From: Micavibrio sp. UBA1664
GTDB lineage: Bacteria > Pseudomonadota > Alphaproteobacteria > Micavibrionales > UBA1664
DNA length: 10,385 bases
Assembly (NCBI GenBank): GCA_002320485.1
Contig: DCKW01000061.1
Span: 1-10,385 of the forward strand
Direction: 5' to 3'
A program made the position numbers and the translations under genes. This document shows positions 1 to 6,730 of the stretch, piece by piece (positions within the stretch are counted from its first letter, which is position 1; each line of letters begins with the position of its first letter). The notes under the pieces are model-generated. The model saw only the letters and a program-made list of their open reading frames with translations. It was not told the origin of the DNA and made no database searches.

Positions 1-883
1 ATATAACGGTGCTTATAAAGTAACACAAGGAATGCTGGATGAGTTTGGCCCCAAGCGCGTGATTGATACACCGATCACCGAACATGGGTTTGCCGGTTTG
101 GCAGTAGGTTCGGCCTTTACGGGATGTAAGCCGATTGTGGAATTCATGACCATGAATTTTGCCATGCAGGCGATTGACCATCTTATTAACTCTGCTGCAA
201 AAACGCTTTACATGGCAGGCGGACAATTAGGATGCCCTATCGTATTTCGCGGCCCTAACGGTGCGGCAGCACGCGTGGCGGCCCAGCACTCACAATGTTA
301 TGCATCATGGTATGGGCATATCCCCGGCTTGAAAGTTGTTTCGCCGTGGTCGTCTGCGGATGCCTATGGTTTGATGAAGGCTGCGATCCGCGATCCGAAC
401 CCTGTTATCGTGCTTGAAAACGAAATTATGTACGGACAAACATTTGATTGTCCCACAGATGAGGATTACGTTGTGCCGATAGGACGTGCCAAGGTTGAAC
501 GTGAGGGGACTGACGTTACGCTTGTCGCGTTGTCCATTATGGTGGGAAAAGCCATGCAGGCTGCAGAAAAGCTTGAGGAAGAAGGAATTAGCGCCGAAGT
601 TATCAATTTGCGGACAGTCCGGCCTTTGGATCGCTATACAATCCTTGAATCTGTGAAAAAGACAAACCGCATTGTTTCCTGTGAGGAAGGGTTTCCGTTT
701 GCAGGTATCGGATCGGAAATTGCCGCTCTTGTGGGGGAGCACGCCTTTGACTATCTGGATGCACCTTTGGAGCGCGTTACGGCAAAAGATGTTCCGCTGC
801 CCTATGCGGCTAATTTGGAGCAACTTGCCTTGCCGCAGGTAGCTGATATTGTCATCGCAGCAAAAAAAGTTTGTTATAGATAA
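1..883 (+). CDS. pdhB: Pyruvate dehydrogenase E1 component, beta subunit (5' end outside window)
   Basis: This is the C-terminal 293 residues of the E1 beta subunit, which with E1 alpha performs the thiamine-diphosphate-dependent decarboxylation of pyruvate and reductive acetylation of the E2 lipoyl group. The frame is open from base 2, so the gene starts upstream; the first in-window ATG (32) is internal. Visible family motifs are TEHGFAGLAVGSA, EFMTMNFAMQAIDH, RGPNGAAARVAAQHSQ and ENEIMYG, followed by a transketolase C-terminal domain (VINLRTVRPLD, SCEEGFPFAGIG). It stops 16 bases before pdhC, consistent with one operon. Some alphaproteobacterial PdhB proteins carry an N-terminal lipoyl domain; that part would lie outside the window, so its presence cannot be judged. 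The related 2-oxoisovalerate E1 beta is the main alternative, but the E2 and E3 neighbours favour the pyruvate complex. Confidence 0.95.
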   Translation, partial: YNGAYKVTQGMLDEFGPKRVIDTPITEHGFAGLAVGSAFTGCKPIVEFMTMNFAMQAIDHLINSAAKTLYMAGGQLGCPIVFRGPNGAAARVAAQHSQCYASWYGHIPGLKVVSPWSSADAYGLMKAAIRDPNPVIVLENEIMYGQTFDCPTDEDYVVPIGRAKVEREGTDVTLVALSIMVGKAMQAAEKLEEEGISAEVINLRTVRPLDRYTILESVKKTNRIVSCEEGFPFAGIGSEIAALVGEHAFDYLDAPLERVTAKDVPLPYAANLEQLALPQVADIVIAAKKVCYR

Positions 884-899
884 GAAAAAGAGACGTTAT

Positions 900-2201
900 A
901 TGCCGACTAAAATTCTAATGCCTGCCTTATCCCCAACCATGACCGAGGGCAAGCTTGCCAAATGGGTTAAAAATGAAGGGGACACGGTTGCCGCAGGTGA
1001 TGTTATTGCCGAGATCGAGACCGACAAGGCGACGATGGAGGTCGAAGCCGTCGAAGAGGGAACAATTGTCAAAATTCTTGTTCAAAGCGGAACCGAGAAT
1101 GTTGCAGTTAATACACCGATTGCCGTTTTAGTGGAAGAGGATGAAAAGGAGGCTGATATTGAGGCTTTTCTGGCGAATGACAATCCGAATGTTTCTCAAA
1201 ACGAAAAAAATAATATTGACAAGCCGGCAGCAAAAAATGATATCGAGACTGTAAAGGCCATCAACACACCTGAACGTAAGACGCATAATATGGCAGCTCA
1301 ATCATCCGCAAAGGGTGGGCGTATTTTTGCCTCCCCTCTGGCGCGTCGTATGGCCTCTGATAAAGGTGTCAACTTGTCGCAAATCAAGGGATCCGGCCCT
1401 AATGGTCGTATCGTTAAAGCGGATGTTGCGAATGCAAAACCGCAAGCGGCGGGCGGATCCATGCGTGCTCAGGCAAGCGGCCCATCAGCACGCGAGCTTG
1501 CGGACATGCTGGGAATGGTTTATGAGGCAAAACCGGTTACTAAAATGCGCGAGGTTATCGCCAATCGTTTGCAGGAATCCAAACAGACAATTCCCCATTT
1601 TTACCTGACGGTAGAATGTAACATTGATGCATTGCTTGAAGCGCGCCAACAGGTAAATGGTTTGGCTGACGGTAAATACAAGTTATCTGTTAATGACTTT
1701 GTTATCAAGGCTTCGGCATTGGCTCTTAAAGATGTGCCTGAAGCCAATGCTTCATGGAGCAATGATACGATTGTGGCTTATGAAAATGCCGATATTTCCG
1801 TTGCTGTTGCAACTCCCGCAGGTTTGATCACGCCAATTATTAAAGAGGCCGAACATAAAGGTCTGCCAACCATTTCCGTTGAAATGAAAGAATTGGCTAA
1901 AAAAGCCCGTGACGGAAAACTTGCGCCGCATGAATTCCAAGGGGGAACATTTTCCGTTTCCAACCTTGGTATGTTTGGCACTCATGAATTTTCCGCGATC
2001 ATTAACCCGCCGCAAAGCTGTATTCTGGCGGTCGGGGCAGGTGTGGAAAAGCCGATCGTGAAAAACGGGCAAATTGTTATCGGTACAACGATGAAGGTGA
2101 CATTGTCATGCGATCACCGGGTTGTGGACGGGGCGGTTGGTGCTCAACTGCTACAAGCGTTCCAACGTTACATTGAAAATCCTGTTCTTTTATTTGTTTA
2201 A
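900..2201 (+). CDS. pdhC: Dihydrolipoyllysine acetyltransferase, E2 of pyruvate dehydrogenase
   Basis: This 433-residue protein is the E2 core, which takes the acetyl group from E1 on a swinging lipoyl arm and passes it to CoA. Domains in order are one N-terminal lipoyl domain (about 1-80, lipoyl lysine K43 in ETDKATME), a charged Asn/Lys-rich linker (about 82-138), a peripheral subunit-binding domain starting near R141 (RIFASPLARRMA to GRIVKADV), a second Ala/Gly-rich linker, and the catalytic acyltransferase domain (about 205-433). The active site motif is DHRVVDG, with H406 and D410. The ATG at 900 gives the usual MPTKILMPALSPTM start; the frame is open further upstream, but that would add a basic tail overlapping pdhB. 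The ribosome site is only a purine-rich stretch. A single lipoyl domain is normal for alphaproteobacterial E2p. Confidence 0.97.
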   Translation: MPTKILMPALSPTMTEGKLAKWVKNEGDTVAAGDVIAEIETDKATMEVEAVEEGTIVKILVQSGTENVAVNTPIAVLVEEDEKEADIEAFLANDNPNVSQNEKNNIDKPAAKNDIETVKAINTPERKTHNMAAQSSAKGGRIFASPLARRMASDKGVNLSQIKGSGPNGRIVKADVANAKPQAAGGSMRAQASGPSARELADMLGMVYEAKPVTKMREVIANRLQESKQTIPHFYLTVECNIDALLEARQQVNGLADGKYKLSVNDFVIKASALALKDVPEANASWSNDTIVAYENADISVAVATPAGLITPIIKEAEHKGLPTISVEMKELAKKARDGKLAPHEFQGGTFSVSNLGMFGTHEFSAIINPPQSCILAVGAGVEKPIVKNGQIVIGTTMKVTLSCDHRVVDGAVGAQLLQAFQRYIENPVLLFV

Positions 2202-2267
2202 AGGAACCATATTCCAGCCATATTTGTTAGGTTTTATTGAAATTCAACAGGTTAAAAGGAATTTGAA

Positions 2268-2447
2268 ATGAAGTATTTTATGATTTTTACATTATGTGTT
2301 GTAACGATGGCCGGTCTCTCCGCATGTAAAACAACCGCAGATACACGAAATGACAAATATTCAATTGATCTTGATAATGATCATTACCGCTACAATGGCG
2401 GCGGCAATTTTTGTCCTCCTGGACATGCCAAAAAAGGTTGGTGCTAA
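2268..2447 (+). CDS. Small lipoprotein with Cys-Pro-Pro-Gly C-terminal motif
   Basis: This 59-residue ORF begins with a lipoprotein signal peptide: a short n-region, a hydrophobic core of about residues 4-16, and lipobox LSAC with the predicted lipidated cysteine at C20. The mature part is only 40 residues, polar and rich in Asp, Asn and Tyr, then a Gly-Gly-Gly stretch and the ending FCPPGHAKKGWC. Tails of the CPPG.AKKG type recur in small secreted alphaproteobacterial proteins of unknown role; this recognition is from memory. Two cysteines besides C20 (49 and 59) could pair in an oxidising envelope. A clear ribosome site, AAGGA at 2256-2260, lies 7 bases before the ATG. It sits 66 bases after pdhC and directly before a strong terminator, so it is probably the last gene of the pdh transcript. 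Function unknown; periplasm-facing membrane anchoring is inferred. Confidence 0.75.
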   Translation: MKYFMIFTLCVVTMAGLSACKTTADTRNDKYSIDLDNDHYRYNGGGNFCPPGHAKKGWC

Positions 2448-2455
2448 CGGGATTT

Positions 2456-2493
2456 AAAAGGGGATTATTTGAATTTAAATTATCCCCTTTTTT
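2456..2493 (+). terminator. Strong rho-independent terminator after the lipoprotein gene
   Basis: The arm 2456-2470 (AAAAGGGGATTATTT) pairs with 2477-2491 over 15 positions with a single T-T mismatch, closing a 6-base loop (2471-2476). The core is GGGG/CCCC and the T run 2488-2493 follows directly. The A-rich start of the left arm pairs with the T run, so the element could also work to some degree on the opposite strand. It lies 8 bases after the lipoprotein stop codon and 24 bases before the kinase start. Confidence 0.88.
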
Positions 2494-2505
2494 ATAAGGT
2501 TTGTT

Positions 2506-2525
2506 ACTCTCAAGATCATGAGAGT
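2506..2525 (+). promoter_or_regulatory. Inverted repeat covering the kinase start codon
   Basis: ACTCTCA (2506-2512) and TGAGAGT (2519-2525) are perfect 7-base complements around the loop AGATCA. GTT at 2503-2505 can add three pairs with AAC at 2528-2530 across a two-base bulge. The ATG of the downstream kinase (2518-2520) has its A in the loop and TG in the stem, and there is no good ribosome site in front of it. The repeat could be an RNA hairpin limiting translation or a DNA operator, but a 7-base arm can also occur by chance. Confidence 0.4.
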
Positions 2526-3168
2526 TGAACTTGTCGGCGGCATGGGTATCGGGAAAACGACGCTTTGCCATGTTTTAAAAGAAATCGGTTATAATTGTAT
2601 ATTGGAGGATTTGGGCGACAATCCGTTTCTTGCCAAACAATATGATGAGGGCGAAGGCTTTTATTTTCCTTCCCAGATGTGGTTTGCGATTTCCAAATTC
2701 GCAGAATTACAGGCGGAAATCAAAAAGGATAGAGTTAATATCATCGATCAGGCGGTTTTAAATTGTCGGGCGTATACCAATTTATTGTTTAAAGGATATA
2801 AGTCTGATCGCGGTTTACATCTCATTAATGAAGTTTTCGATTATATTAATGATCGATTTGGCAAACCCGATTTGCTTGTTTATCTACAGGCTTCACCTGA
2901 AATACAAATGAAAAGAATTCGGGCGCGTCACAGGGATTACGAATTGACCGTTGATATGGATTATTTGCATGACTTGAAATCAGAAATCGATCACCTTGTT
3001 ATTCAAGAAAAAGCAAGCGGCCAAAATATCATCGAAATTGATACGGATGACATTTTCCTGTCAGACCATCATATTTTTGCTTCTCAATTGGCTGAAGAGA
3101 TTGCATCCCGATTGAATTTTTGTATAACTCCTCCCAGACAACAAAATATGTACGAACGGACAGGATAA
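2518..3168 (+). CDS. Deoxynucleoside kinase-like P-loop protein
   Basis: The 216-residue product fits the deoxynucleoside kinase family (dGK/dCK/dAK type), which phosphorylates salvaged deoxynucleosides to monophosphates with NTP. Features in order are a Walker A P-loop GGMGIGKT (7-14), the substrate-side segment DNPFLAKQY (34-42), an aromatic/Gln-Met-Trp helix (about 48-60), the motif IIDQAVLNCR (75-84), a hydrophobic strand PDLLVYLQASPE (117-128) and an arginine-rich lid RIRARHRDYE (133-142) followed by YL..L. The usual (D/E)RS motif reads DQA here (D77, Q78, A79): the acidic residue is kept but the arginine is lost. The C-terminal 15-20 residues are not obviously conserved. It is the first gene after a terminator, its start lies in an inverted repeat, and it ends 4 bases before the transporter gene, so those two are probably co-transcribed. 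The natural substrate cannot be told from sequence. Confidence 0.82.
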   Translation: MRVELVGGMGIGKTTLCHVLKEIGYNCILEDLGDNPFLAKQYDEGEGFYFPSQMWFAISKFAELQAEIKKDRVNIIDQAVLNCRAYTNLLFKGYKSDRGLHLINEVFDYINDRFGKPDLLVYLQASPEIQMKRIRARHRDYELTVDMDYLHDLKSEIDHLVIQEKASGQNIIEIDTDDIFLSDHHIFASQLAEEIASRLNFCITPPRQQNMYERTG

Positions 3169-3172
3169 AATA

Positions 3173-4144
3173 ATGATTGAATTGAGTGTAATTTATGCAG
3201 GCATAGGTTTTCTCTTGGCCGCTTATTCCGTAATCGGTAATGATTCCGTACAAACTCTCGGAACATTTATCGCCTCTAATTCACGTATATTTAAATGGTA
3301 TTGGCTTTGGGCTGCCGCCAGTTTTGTGCTGATTGCAACTATTACTTATGGATGGTATGTGAATGAGGGCGATATATCCTATGGTCGTCTGGCGAAAATC
3401 CCTTATGAGGAAATTCAGTGGTATCATGCGGCGGCGCCTGCCGTACTGGTTGCCCTGACGCGGTTCGGGGTTCCCGTTTCAACGACTTTTCTTGTGCTAT
3501 CGGTGTTTGCTTCAACGGTCGTTCTTGAAAAAATGCTGGTTAAAAGTATTGTCGGGTACGGCTTGGCGGCGATTTCCGCCTATATACTCTGGATGATTTT
3601 ATCACGATTTATCAATGAAAAGTTCAACAAGGTTAGGAAAGAGCACCGTACTTATTGGCGTATAGCGCAATGGCTGGCCACAGGCTTTTTGTGGTTCTCA
3701 TGGCTTTCACACGATATGGCGAATATTGCGGTGTTTTTGCCAAGGCAATTATCGCCTGTTTTATTGGTTGCCGTTTTATTCGTTCTTGTTGCAGGTCTTG
3801 CCTTTATTTTCAAAATGGAGGGCGGAAAAATCCAGAAAGTTGTGACTGAAAAAACCGGATCGCGATTTATTCGCTCGGCAACTATCATTGATCTTGTATA
3901 TGCTTGTCTCCTCTATTTCTTTAAAGAATTAAACAGCATTCCAATGTCAACCACATGGGTGTTCGTCGGGCTTTTAACAGGGCGGGAATTGGCTATTGCC
4001 ACAGCCAACAGGGAAAACTATCATTTCAAGTATGTGTTTCCCATTATCGGAAAGGATTTTCTCAAGATGATTCTGGGGTTATCCGTTTCGGTAGCATTGG
4101 TTTTGGCGGTTCATTATGTTATTGATCCGTCAGCGGTAGAATAA
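3173..4144 (+). CDS. Divergent PiT-family (inorganic phosphate transporter-like) membrane protein
   Basis: This 323-residue integral membrane protein has about nine to ten hydrophobic segments, among them 3-21, 43-62, 84-98, 124-144, 164-179, 194-213 and 295-317. It keeps the internally duplicated PiT plan. Repeat one has GNDSVQTLGTF (22-32) followed by PVSTT (101-105); repeat two has SHDMAN (179-184) followed by PMSTTWVFVGLLTG (257-270). In typical PiT proteins the first element of each repeat reads G(A/S)NDVANA; here both are altered, the second most strongly, while the P-x-S-T-T elements are intact. PiT transporters move phosphate with protons or sodium, sometimes as metal phosphate; transport of phosphate by this variant is inferred. 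The ribosome site AGGA (3162-3165) is 7 bases from the ATG, inside the end of the kinase gene, which points to co-expression. It ends 20 bases before lpdA. Confidence 0.8.
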   Translation: MIELSVIYAGIGFLLAAYSVIGNDSVQTLGTFIASNSRIFKWYWLWAAASFVLIATITYGWYVNEGDISYGRLAKIPYEEIQWYHAAAPAVLVALTRFGVPVSTTFLVLSVFASTVVLEKMLVKSIVGYGLAAISAYILWMILSRFINEKFNKVRKEHRTYWRIAQWLATGFLWFSWLSHDMANIAVFLPRQLSPVLLVAVLFVLVAGLAFIFKMEGGKIQKVVTEKTGSRFIRSATIIDLVYACLLYFFKELNSIPMSTTWVFVGLLTGRELAIATANRENYHFKYVFPIIGKDFLKMILGLSVSVALVLAVHYVIDPSAVE

Positions 4145-4150
4145 ATAACA

Positions 4151-4155
4151 AAAGG
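4151..4155 (+). promoter_or_regulatory. Ribosome binding site that decides the lpdA start
   Basis: AAAGG stands 9 bases before the ATG at 4165 but only 3 bases before the in-frame ATG at 4159. Spacing therefore favours 4165, giving a protein beginning MADHEFD, which also matches the usual short N-terminus of this family. Confidence 0.55.
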
Positions 4156-4164
4156 TAAATGAAA

Positions 4165-5556
4165 ATGGCAGACCATGAATTTGATATTGTTGTGATCGGC
4201 GGCGGACCCGGTGGATATGTCGCGGCTATTCGTGCGGCACAACTGGGCATGAAGGCTGCCGTTGTCGAGGCCAATCATCTTGGCGGTATTTGCCTGAACT
4301 GGGGCTGTATCCCGACAAAGGCTTTGTTGCGCTCTGCCGAAATTTACCATCATATCAAACATGCGGATGCCTATGGTTTATCTGTAAAGGATGTTAGTTT
4401 TGATCTTAAAAAGATTGTCGAACGCTCGCGTGCAGTTGCAAAACAATTATCAGGCGGGATAGGGCATCTGCTCAAGAAAAACAAGGTAACCGTTTTTGAT
4501 GGGTACGGGAAATTGCTAGGCAACGGCAAGGTCGGCGTCGATGGTAAAAAGGAAACTCTGTCCGCCAAACATATTATCATTGCCACAGGGGCAAAGGCGC
4601 GTGTCATTCCCGGTATGGAGCCGGACGGCAAACTGGTCTGGACATATCGTGAGGCGATGGTTCCGACCGATATGCCTCAATCCATGATTATTGTCGGATC
4701 GGGCGCCATCGGGATTGAATTTGCATCATTTTACCGGACGTTGGGTGTTGAGGTGACCGTTATCGAAATGATGGACCGTATTCTCCCTGTCGAGGATGCC
4801 GATGTGTCGGCAGAGGCCCGCAAACAATTTGAAAAACAGGGCATGAAAATTCTGACCGGTGCCAAATTGAACAAATTGGAAAAAGGTAAATCGTCTGTCA
4901 CCGCCCATGTTGAAATCGATGGAGAGGGTCAGGAAATTACCGCAGACCGTTGTATCATGGCGATCGGTATTACGGCAAATACAGAAACTATTGGTCTGGA
5001 AAATACCAAGGTCAAATTGGATCGCGGTCATATTGTCACGGACGGCTACATGAAAACGGCGGAAAAGGGCGTTTATGCCATTGGGGATGTTTGTGGGGCG
5101 CCTTGGCTTGCACATAAAGCCTCACATGAGGCGATCATATGTGTTGAAAAGATTGCCGGTGTTGAAGGCGTTCACCCTATGGTTAAGGAGAATATCCCGG
5201 GATGTACCTATTCTCATCCTCAGGTTGCCTCTGTCGGTATTACAGAGAAAGTCGCGAAAGAACGCGGCATTAATATCAAGGTGGGTAAATTCCCTTTCAT
5301 TGGTAACGGTAAGGCCATTGCTTTGGGTGAACCGGAAGGATTTGTCAAAACTATATTCGATGCCAAAACAGGGGAATTGCTTGGCGCGCATATGATAGGC
5401 GCGGAAGTGACAGAAATGATACAAGGGTACGTGCTCGGAAAAACGATGGAGGCTACAGAAGCTGAATTTATGCATACTATTTTCCCGCATCCGACGTTAT
5501 CCGAAATGATGCATGAATCTGTTCTCAATGCCTATGGTAAGGCTATCCATTTTTAG
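4165..5556 (+). CDS. lpdA: Dihydrolipoyl dehydrogenase, E3
   Basis: This 463-residue flavoprotein reoxidises the dihydrolipoyl arm of E2 and passes electrons through FAD and a disulfide to NAD+. It shows the FAD-binding GGGPGGYVAAIRAAQLG (12-28), the redox disulfide CLNWGC (C43 and C48), the second dinucleotide-binding site IIVGSGAIGIEFASFY, the FAD-binding strand VYAIGDVCGAPWLAHKA, and the C-terminal HPTLSE with the catalytic pair H442 and E447. No N-terminal lipoyl domain is present. An in-frame ATG at 4159 would add two residues. It lies 20 bases after the transporter gene and may be transcribed with it; the terminator at 2456-2493 separates it from pdhC. E3 can also serve the 2-oxoglutarate and branched-chain complexes and the glycine cleavage system, so some separation from pdh transcription would not be surprising. 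Confidence 0.97.
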   Translation: MADHEFDIVVIGGGPGGYVAAIRAAQLGMKAAVVEANHLGGICLNWGCIPTKALLRSAEIYHHIKHADAYGLSVKDVSFDLKKIVERSRAVAKQLSGGIGHLLKKNKVTVFDGYGKLLGNGKVGVDGKKETLSAKHIIIATGAKARVIPGMEPDGKLVWTYREAMVPTDMPQSMIIVGSGAIGIEFASFYRTLGVEVTVIEMMDRILPVEDADVSAEARKQFEKQGMKILTGAKLNKLEKGKSSVTAHVEIDGEGQEITADRCIMAIGITANTETIGLENTKVKLDRGHIVTDGYMKTAEKGVYAIGDVCGAPWLAHKASHEAIICVEKIAGVEGVHPMVKENIPGCTYSHPQVASVGITEKVAKERGINIKVGKFPFIGNGKAIALGEPEGFVKTIFDAKTGELLGAHMIGAEVTEMIQGYVLGKTMEATEAEFMHTIFPHPTLSEMMHESVLNAYGKAIHF

Positions 5557-5565
5557 GAAACTGAT

Positions 5566-5742
5566 ATGCCAGCAGTGACAATTAACACAACTATGAACGT
5601 CAGGCCATTCAAGCGACAGTTTGATTTAACTGCCACATTGTGCAGGCAAAACCAAACACGAAAAACTAGGGTAAGTTATGACTATGTTATTCGTGACGCA
5701 TATTTTATCTGTCCATGCTATAGTAATGATAATGCTCGTTGA
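5566..5742 (+). CDS. Possible 58-residue hypothetical protein between lpdA and lipA
   Basis: An ATG at 5566 opens a 58-codon frame ending in TGA at 5740-5742. A good ribosome site, AGGA (5555-5558), overlaps the lpdA stop and sits 7 bases before the ATG. The product is basic, rich in Thr, Asn and Arg, with no signal peptide or membrane segment and three cysteines (26, 49, 51; the last two as CPC). I recognise no family. Against it, an open frame of this length is not rare by chance, its codon use looks less coding-like than the neighbours (several ACA and AGG codons), and a promoter candidate for lipA lies inside it. It could be a real small protein, a decayed remnant, or nothing. Confidence 0.25.
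   Translation: MPAVTINTTMNVRPFKRQFDLTATLCRQNQTRKTRVSYDYVIRDAYFICPCYSNDNAR
5716..5724 (+). promoter_or_regulatory. Candidate extended -10 promoter for lipA-ratA
   Basis: TGCTATAGT matches the extended -10 pattern TGnTATAAT with one mismatch. A poor -35 match (GTGACG, 5694-5699) lies 19 bases upstream, which extended -10 promoters tolerate. Transcription would start near 5731, giving a leader of about 40 bases before the lipA ATG at 5771. No terminator is visible after lpdA, so readthrough from lpdA is equally possible. Confidence 0.4.
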
Positions 5743-5770
5743 CTATGACTTATGTGATAAAGAATAGAGA

Positions 5771-6730
5771 ATGACCTATAACGAAAAATTACTGGACCGT
5801 GCCAAGAGGCATCCCGAAAAACAGAAAAATCCCGATCGTAAGGCAGGGACAAAACCTGATTGGATCAAGGTCAAGGCACCATCGCCGACGGGAGTTTATG
5901 AAGACACACGTCAGATCGCCCGTAAGCTTAATCTGACCACAGTTTGTGAAGAGGCCGGATGCCCCAATATCGGTGAATGCTGGGCAAAATCGCATGCCAC
6001 TTTCATGATTATGGGCGAAATCTGCACCCGCGCCTGTTCCTTTTGTAATGTGGCGACAGGAAAACCAGACGCACTGGATGTATGGGAGCCGACACGCGTG
6101 GCCAAAGCAGTCAAGGAAATGGGTTTGAACCATGTCGTTGTTACATCTGTTGACCGTGACGATCTGAAGGATGGAGGTGCGGCCCATTTTGTTAAGACGA
6201 TTGAGGAAATACGCCGTCTCGCCCCGAATACAACGGTTGAGATTCTGCCCGGGGATTTTCGTGGTGATTGGGATGCGGTGGATATGGTCACACGCGCCAA
6301 ACCTGATGTATTCAATCATAATCTTGAAACTGTTCCTGCATTGTATCCTACCGTTCGTCCGGGTGCGCGATATTTCCGCTCCTTGCGTTTATTGGAGCGT
6401 GTGAAGGAGGTCGACGCCTCTATCTTTACCAAGTCGGGTTTGATGGTTGGGCTTGGTGAAACGAACGAGCAGGTGGGTCAGGTCATGGATGACATGCGGG
6501 CAGCCAATATCGATTTCATTACCATAGGGCAATATCTGCAACCAACGCCGAAACATGCGCCTCTTGACAGATATGTGACACCTGAAGAATTTCAGAAATT
6601 CGAAAAAATGGCCTATGCCAAAGGGTTTTTAATGGTGTCATCATCACCATTGACGCGATCTTCGCACCATGCGGGTGAGGATTTTGCCCGTTTGAAGACC
6701 GCGCGCGAGACAAAACTGGCAAAAGCCTGA
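5771..6730 (+). CDS. lipA: Lipoyl synthase (radical SAM)
   Basis: LipA inserts two sulfur atoms into protein-bound octanoyl groups to form lipoyl cofactor, as required by the E2 protein encoded upstream. The 319-residue sequence is of usual length. It has the N-terminal auxiliary-cluster cysteines C59, C64 and C70 (CEEAGCPNIGEC), the radical SAM triad C85-x3-C89-x2-C92 (CTRACSFC), the conserved VDRDDLKDGGA and GLMVGLGET segments, and the C-terminal RSSHHAGE (from R296), whose serine serves as an auxiliary-cluster ligand in studied LipA proteins. The usual form of that motif is RSSYHA; here Tyr is His. The N-terminal extension of about 40 residues is charged, as in many alphaproteobacterial LipA proteins. 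The ribosome site is weak (purine run just before ATG). Its stop and the next ATG share one base (TGATG), indicating translational coupling with ratA. Confidence 0.97.
   Translation: MTYNEKLLDRAKRHPEKQKNPDRKAGTKPDWIKVKAPSPTGVYEDTRQIARKLNLTTVCEEAGCPNIGECWAKSHATFMIMGEICTRACSFCNVATGKPDALDVWEPTRVAKAVKEMGLNHVVVTSVDRDDLKDGGAAHFVKTIEEIRRLAPNTTVEILPGDFRGDWDAVDMVTRAKPDVFNHNLETVPALYPTVRPGARYFRSLRLLERVKEVDASIFTKSGLMVGLGETNEQVGQVMDDMRAANIDFITIGQYLQPTPKHAPLDRYVTPEEFQKFEKMAYAKGFLMVSSSPLTRSSHHAGEDFARLKTARETKLAKA

Noticed and set aside
305..823. 172-codon antisense frame inside pdhB
   Set aside because: It is a shadow of a clearly conserved gene, with no ribosome site and no recognisable domain.
849..899. 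N-terminal extension of pdhC starting at a TTG
   Set aside because: It overlaps the pdhB coding end and adds a basic, unconserved tail; the ATG at 900 gives the standard lipoyl-domain start.
2202..2267. Promoter directly upstream of the lipoprotein gene
   Set aside because: TTGTTA and TTGAAA occur, but no -10 element stands at a suitable distance before the ATG; readthrough from pdhC is simpler.
5557..5770. Terminator after lpdA
   Set aside because: Only 4-base pairings such as TGCC/GGCA near 5631-5648 are seen, without a T run.
5789..6319. 176-codon antisense frame inside lipA
   Set aside because: It is a shadow frame; the forward frame carries all LipA cysteine motifs, and the antisense product resembles nothing.
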